Assembly: GCA_019416685.1 (NCBI GenBank)
Contig: DXWV01000037.1
Span: 1-64,000 of the forward strand
DNA length: 64,000 bases
Direction of reading: 5' to 3'
Origin: Bacteroides sp.
GTDB lineage: Bacteria > Bacteroidota > Bacteroidia > Bacteroidales > Bacteroidaceae
The notes beneath the pieces are model-generated. The model did not search any database and had not been told where the DNA came from. It saw only the letters and a list, made by a program, of their open reading frames with translations. Made by a program: the position numbers and the translations under genes. Shown here in pieces: positions 60,351 through 64,000 of the stretch. How positions within the stretch are numbered: the stretch's first letter is position 1; each line of letters starts with the position of its first letter.

Positions 60351-60707
60351 ATGAATACAACAGCAATCAAAATAGAAGAAGGACGGGTAACTATCCGTCC
60401 GGTAGCGGGTGGCGTTTGGCTCACCCAACACGAAATAGCAGACCTTTTCGGTGTTTTTATTTCAGCAATAGGCAGTAATATCCGTTCTATACTAAAAAAT
60501 GAGATATTACAAGAAGATACAGTTTGCCGCCATAAGGATAACGGCAACGGCAGTATATTGACACTCTATAATCTGGAAATGATAACGGCGCTGGCTTTCC
60601 GGCTCAAATCCCGACAGGCACAATATTTCCGTGAGTGGATTACCCGGCAGGCATTAAATCCCGTGATACTTTGGAAAATTCCAGGCATGAATACCATGCT
60701 GAACTGA
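60351..60707 (+). CDS. RhuM-like protein N-terminal domain
   Basis: 119 residues from the ATG at 60351. EEGRVTIRPV, VWLTQHEIADLF, FISAIGSNIRSIL, TLYNLEMITALAFRLKSR, QYFREWITRQAL match the N-terminal domain of RhuM-like and related proteins found on mobile elements. Full RhuM proteins have about 330 residues, so this is a short form or a truncated gene with a new tail. Confidence 0.6.
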   Translation: MNTTAIKIEEGRVTIRPVAGGVWLTQHEIADLFGVFISAIGSNIRSILKNEILQEDTVCRHKDNGNGSILTLYNLEMITALAFRLKSRQAQYFREWITRQALNPVILWKIPGMNTMLN

Positions 60708-60720
60708 TTACAATATGCCA

Positions 60721-60762
60721 GAAACAAGAAACGACCCTATTTGTGGGTCGTTTCTTGTTTAT
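60721..60762. terminator. Bidirectional terminator
   Basis: GAAACAAGAAACGACCC (60721-60737) pairs with GGGTCGTTTCTTGTTT (60745-60760) over 16 bases, with AT-rich flanks on both sides. Confidence 0.85.
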
Positions 60763-61067
60763 ACCAATTCCTGTTGGTCGATGGTCTGTTTTCGGGAGTC
60801 TTCCAAGAATTGCTGAATCTCTGATTCTTTATAAAGGACTTTACCACAGATCAAGTAATAGGGAATAGTTCCTGCGGAACGGTATTCCTGCAATGTTCGG
60901 CGGCTTACTCTCAATCGTTCTGAAAGCTCCCGGTCGGTAACGAATCGTTGCCCGTTAAAAGAACGGCGGGATGGTACTTCCAGTTTATCAATCAGGCTAC
61001 TTGCCTTTTCCAACCGCCGGAAAAGGTCTATCACACGCGGATCGCTTTTTTCAATTAAATTATTCAT
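60759..61067 (-). CDS. Helix-turn-helix protein, excisionase-like
   Basis: 102 residues. Excisionase/MerR-type winged helix at about 40-90: FVTDRELSERLRVSRRTLQE, YRSAGTIPYYLICGKVLYKE, SEIQQFLED. Such genes flank integrases in Bacteroides elements and act as recombination directionality factors. It follows a similar gene by 3 bases, so the two are probably co-transcribed. Confidence 0.8.
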   Translation of the reverse strand: MNNLIEKSDPRVIDLFRRLEKASSLIDKLEVPSRRSFNGQRFVTDRELSERLRVSRRTLQEYRSAGTIPYYLICGKVLYKESEIQQFLEDSRKQTIDQQELV

Positions 61068-61070
61068 GAC

Positions 61071-61361
61071 CTACATTTTTTTCGGTTGATGAGCCGAAGA
61101 TTGCAGTAATTTTTGCACATCTTCCGGCTTGTAACGTATCTTATACTCTATACGGCTATAAGGTAATAGCCCCTTTTCCCGATAGCTTTGCAAGGTACGT
61201 TTGGTTATGTCCAAAATTTCGCAAACGTCCTGATTGTCTAACCATTTTTTCAGACCTAAATCTTCCTGTCGGCGGTATAACCTTTCCGCCTTTTCCTCAA
61301 TATCTTCTACACGCTGCGCTAAGGTGTCGAAGACTTTTATACTCATGCTAATTATTTCCAT
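61071..61361 (-). CDS. Helix-turn-helix protein, excisionase-like
   Basis: 96 residues. A coiled N-terminus (VEDIEEKAERLYRRQED), then DNQDVCEILDITKRTLQSYR, EKGLLPYSRIEYKIRYKPED, the same excisionase-type fold as the next gene. Start at 61361, with an alternative ATG at 61346. Paired regulators of integration or transfer (family knowledge). Confidence 0.78.
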   Translation of the reverse strand: MEIISMSIKVFDTLAQRVEDIEEKAERLYRRQEDLGLKKWLDNQDVCEILDITKRTLQSYREKGLLPYSRIEYKIRYKPEDVQKLLQSSAHQPKKM

Positions 61362-61834
61362 ATTTCTACGTCTTGTATTCCCGGAGAAACAAAAATAGAT
61401 ATTCCCATTCAGCTATTTACCGCTCTATTTTTCTATGGCATAGAGTGGCTACCAACTAAATCAGACTGGCAGCCAACACAAGTCAAGCGCCTATAAATTC
61501 GGCGGTTGCAGTGATTGTTTTCCATAATAACCAATCACTGATATAGTTTTTTCTACTGTTCCCTCGATATAACGTCTTCCTCATTTTTTGTATGCCTCGT
61601 AAGAGCCTGTTTTAATTGATGGTTCTGTTGTCAGCAGCAAAGGTATTTCCGGCGCCTACGCCCCCGCAAGTTCAAGCCGCGAGCGGTTTTGTGAAAAATC
61701 TTCCGACATCGCCGGAGCGACGTTGCGTATTTTTCACAAAAATCTTGCGTGAGCTACCGCCTACCTTTTTATAGCTTCTGAAACAGAACTCATCATACCG
61801 GCTCCGTTACGGCATAAAAAAAAAGTCAGACGTT
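61362..61834. other. Intergenic control region with GC-rich core and perfect inverted repeat
   Basis: No gene. TTTTGTGAAAAAT (61687-61699) and ATTTTTCACAAAA (61729-61741) are perfect 13-base complements around a GC-rich loop with CCGACATCGCCGG. The segment 61650-61765 is noticeably richer in G and C than its surroundings. May be a control or transfer-related site of the element. Confidence 0.55.
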
Positions 61835-62074
61835 ATGAGAACAATAGAAAAAATAAATAGGAAACAGGAATCTATCAACCTTCCATTCAGCATAAAATTG
61901 GTGGTAAAGATAGTAGCGACCGCAGTAGGTTTTTATGTGTGGGGCGTGGACTTTATTTGGGTGGTTTTGGGCGTGGTTTTCTGTTGGAATATCCTAAAGG
62001 GTATTGCATCCTGTCTTTTCTCTCTCATCGCGCTGATAGGCTTTTTCTGGTTTTTATTCACTTACATTTTTTAA
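61835..62074 (+). CDS. Small membrane protein of the mobile element
   Basis: 79 residues, basic N-terminus then two hydrophobic segments (about 25-50 and 55-79). No known family. It starts the plus-strand gene set and is followed after 11 bases by the next gene. Confidence 0.6.
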   Translation: MRTIEKINRKQESINLPFSIKLVVKIVATAVGFYVWGVDFIWVVLGVVFCWNILKGIASCLFSLIALIGFFWFLFTYIF

Positions 62075-62085
62075 TCCCGACAATT

Positions 62086-63078
62086 ATGAGCAAAGTATTT
62101 TTATTAGGAGCAAACAAGGAGATAGACCGAGCCAAACAAGTGGTAGAGGTTAATCAGATTATCCAAATGGAGGGTTACAGTTATGACAGGTATATAGTGT
62201 ACGAAGTCCGCAAAAACGATTGGGGCATTGCTTACAAGCTGATTAACCAGCGGACAAAGGATTTTCAGACGGCTGACATTATTAGACCGTTAAAAGAAAA
62301 ATTCGGCATCGGTTACTACTACGACAGCGAGAACCCGCAATTTATGGACGCTTTCGAGGTGGCGATACTTCTTCAGCAAGCAAAGGACAAGAAGAAAGCC
62401 GAAGACGAAAAAGCCGAACAGGAAAAAATCAGAGTAGAGCAGGTTAAGGAAATCGGGCGCAAACGCTTTGCCGAGATATTTCCCGAAGATGCACAGGCGG
62501 TTATCGTAGCACATTTAAGACAAAATGAGAGCGACAGCTATACAGACTACTACGCATATAATACACAGCGGACGGTTATCATCGGTTTTTCAAAGCATAA
62601 AAGAGACTTGTTTTCCGAAATGCGCAAACACGCATCCAACTTTGAGGAAACCGCCTATTTAGCCGAGTTTAACGAGGATTACGAACACCGTGAAAAATAC
62701 AGCATGGGCGATGGTTACTACTTGGGAGCGAGCAAGTACAGCGGTTGGATAATCGAAAAAGAGCCTGTATATAACCGTGAACGCACGATTGAAGATTTTG
62801 CCTACATCGCAGGGAATGAAGATAATATACACCTCAAAAAGACCGACACAACACCACAAAGCAAACCGACAAAGGAAAACACAGGCGGTTGCACATTAGT
62901 CGAGTATTCAGCCAAAGCGGTAGCCGTTTTCGGAGATACCAAAGCAATCAAAGATGAACTCAAAGTAATGGGTGGACGATTTAACAGCCATCTGACTTTC
63001 AACGGAAAGAGGTTAGCAGGTTGGATATTCTCAAAATCACAGGAACAGCAATTAGCCGTCTATTTTGGATTAGACTAA
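62086..63078 (+). CDS. Mobile-element protein of unknown function
   Basis: 330 residues from the ATG at 62086; the open frame from 61939 overlaps the small membrane gene. N-terminal mixed domain with MSKVFLLGANKEIDRAKQVV, a charged coiled part (about 105-130), a central LVE-type domain with AYNTQRTVIIGFSKHKRD, and a C-terminal domain GRFNSHLTFNGKRLAGWIFS that recurs in Bacteroides conjugative elements (family memory). No catalytic motif recognised. Confidence 0.6.
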   Translation: MSKVFLLGANKEIDRAKQVVEVNQIIQMEGYSYDRYIVYEVRKNDWGIAYKLINQRTKDFQTADIIRPLKEKFGIGYYYDSENPQFMDAFEVAILLQQAKDKKKAEDEKAEQEKIRVEQVKEIGRKRFAEIFPEDAQAVIVAHLRQNESDSYTDYYAYNTQRTVIIGFSKHKRDLFSEMRKHASNFEETAYLAEFNEDYEHREKYSMGDGYYLGASKYSGWIIEKEPVYNRERTIEDFAYIAGNEDNIHLKKTDTTPQSKPTKENTGGCTLVEYSAKAVAVFGDTKAIKDELKVMGGRFNSHLTFNGKRLAGWIFSKSQEQQLAVYFGLD

Positions 63079-63123
63079 ACATTAACACGGGGCGGAGCAA
63101 TTCGCCCCACAAATCCCAAAAAC

Positions 63124-63546
63124 ATGAAAGCAGAAAATACAGTAAGCAATTATTTCAAAATAACGATACAGAGTTATTTAGAGCAGAGAGCGCAAACCGA
63201 TGAACTGTTTGCTCCTGTCTATGCCAAACCGAACAAGAACATTGACGATTGTATAACATACATCATCAATTATGTGAAACAAAGCGGAATAAATGGCTTT
63301 GCAGACGATGAAATATACTCCCTTGCCCTGCATTACTACGATGAGGATAATATCGAGGTAGGCAAGCCAATCAACTGCAATGTAGTGGTAAACCATGCCA
63401 TTGTATTGACCGATGAAGAAAAAGCACAGGCACGGCAGAAAGCCATTCAGAAAGTACAGGACGAAGCCTATACCAAGATGAAGCAACCCAAGAGCAAGCC
63501 GAAAGCCAAGCAGACCGAGCAACCCAAAGAATTATCACTTTTCTAA
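63124..63546 (+). CDS. PcfK-like protein
   Basis: 140 residues. Resembles PcfK of conjugative plasmids and elements: YFKITIQSYLEQRAQTDELF, DCITYIINYVKQSG, ADDEIYSLALHYYDEDNIEV, and a Lys/Pro/Gln-rich tail. Placed directly before the PcfJ-like gene, the arrangement seen in other mobile elements. Function in transfer is unproven. Confidence 0.75.
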   Translation: MKAENTVSNYFKITIQSYLEQRAQTDELFAPVYAKPNKNIDDCITYIINYVKQSGINGFADDEIYSLALHYYDEDNIEVGKPINCNVVVNHAIVLTDEEKAQARQKAIQKVQDEAYTKMKQPKSKPKAKQTEQPKELSLF

Positions 63547-63557
63547 AACAAATAGCC

Positions 63558-64000
63558 ATGAAACCGCAAAATAAATTCCAAGCACAGGTAGTAGAAGCAA
63601 GTAAAACCCTGCCGAAACTCACGAAAGAACAGATTGAGTGGGGATACGCTAACGGTATCGACCACATAGGACACCGCACCGAAAAAGGGGTAATGACCTG
63701 TACTAAATGCGGTCATTCGTGGCAGGGCGCAGGACATTTGGTTGCCACTCTAACGGATTGCAACTGCCCGAACTGCAATACCAAACTAACGGTAGAAACG
63801 ACTAAGAAACGAACATTCAACGCACGTTACTACATGACGGTAATAACCGCCCATGCAGGTTATCAGGTATTGCGCTCTGTAATGCTATTCTGTTCGGTAA
63901 AGGTCGGAGAAACGCCTAAATACGACTATTCAGAGGTTATGCAACGGTGGATTGCCCCCAATGGTAAGCATTGCACATTCGCAAAACTCCGTCAGACAAT
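63558..64000 (+). CDS. PcfJ-like protein, 5' part
   Basis: Opens with ATG at 63558 and runs off the window after about 147 codons. The N-terminus has two zinc-like pairs (CTKCGHSW and CNCPNCN) and ARYYMTVITAHAGYQVLRSVM, as in the N-terminal region of PcfJ proteins. Follows the PcfK-like gene after 11 bases. Confidence 0.75.
   Translation, partial: MKPQNKFQAQVVEASKTLPKLTKEQIEWGYANGIDHIGHRTEKGVMTCTKCGHSWQGAGHLVATLTDCNCPNCNTKLTVETTKKRTFNARYYMTVITAHAGYQVLRSVMLFCSVKVGETPKYDYSEVMQRWIAPNGKHCTFAKLRQT

Overview
The window looks like the chromosome of a Bacteroides species (or a close Bacteroidales relative). Reasons: promoters of the Bacteroides type (TTTG or TTG, about 19 bases, then TAnnTTTG), a SusC/SusD pair inside a sialic acid locus, a trp operon in the order B-E-G-D-C-F-A, a UpxY antiterminator, and integrases and mobility genes of Bacteroides conjugative elements. 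No species can be named from the sequence alone.

Layout. 1-6752: complete tryptophan operon behind a terminator-like hairpin. 6918-7964: cytoplasmic asparaginase. 8692-14389: a LruC-domain lipoprotein with its own promoter and terminator, then four co-directional genes (single-domain response regulator, receiver-like/sugar-transferase fusion, membrane glycosyltransferase-like protein, hexapeptide acyltransferase). 14458-14570: a promoter followed by a terminator with no gene between, a small-RNA candidate. 14632-18999: two small envelope stress proteins, an ABC-F ATPase with a degenerate second half, and grpE-dnaJ, with an 18-base palindrome between the divergent ABC-F and grpE promoters. 19437-31735 (minus): a polymorphic-toxin locus with a secreted protein, two large YD/RHS-repeat proteins, a nuclease-like toxin tip with a candidate immunity gene, and three displaced RHS-tip/immunity cassettes joined to copies of the same RHS core. 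32006-50462: a sialic acid catabolic locus with lyase and epimerase (nanL, nanE), transporter (nanT), sialidase (nanH), hexosaminidase, a creatininase-family protein, mutarotase (nanM), two SGNH esterases, the SusC/SusD importer (nanO/nanU), and a ROK repressor on the other strand. 50459-54988 (minus): Wza-like, Wzz-like, UpxY and WbuC genes for surface polysaccharide. 55582-55654: tRNA-Thr(CGT), then an integrative element with three tyrosine recombinases, RhuM-like and helix-turn-helix genes, and the start of a conjugation-type region (PcfK, PcfJ) that runs off the window.

How the genes work together. The nan genes make one pathway: sialidase, hexosaminidase and O-acetylesterases trim host glycans, NanOU imports sialic acid, NanM interconverts its anomers, NanT carries it across the inner membrane, and NanL and NanE yield ManNAc and then GlcNAc. 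The RHS locus has the layout of a contact-dependent or secreted toxin with an exchangeable tip and a store of alternative tips.

The most unexpected structure is non-coding. Two intergenic regions 27 kb apart (19179-19280 and 46669-46794) carry the same composite element: a TTGATnATCAA box followed by four or five GTACGTAC- or TGTACA-type palindromes whose centres are exactly 23 bases apart. One copy lies just upstream of the nanT promoter; the other lies between convergent genes. I know of no named element with this design.
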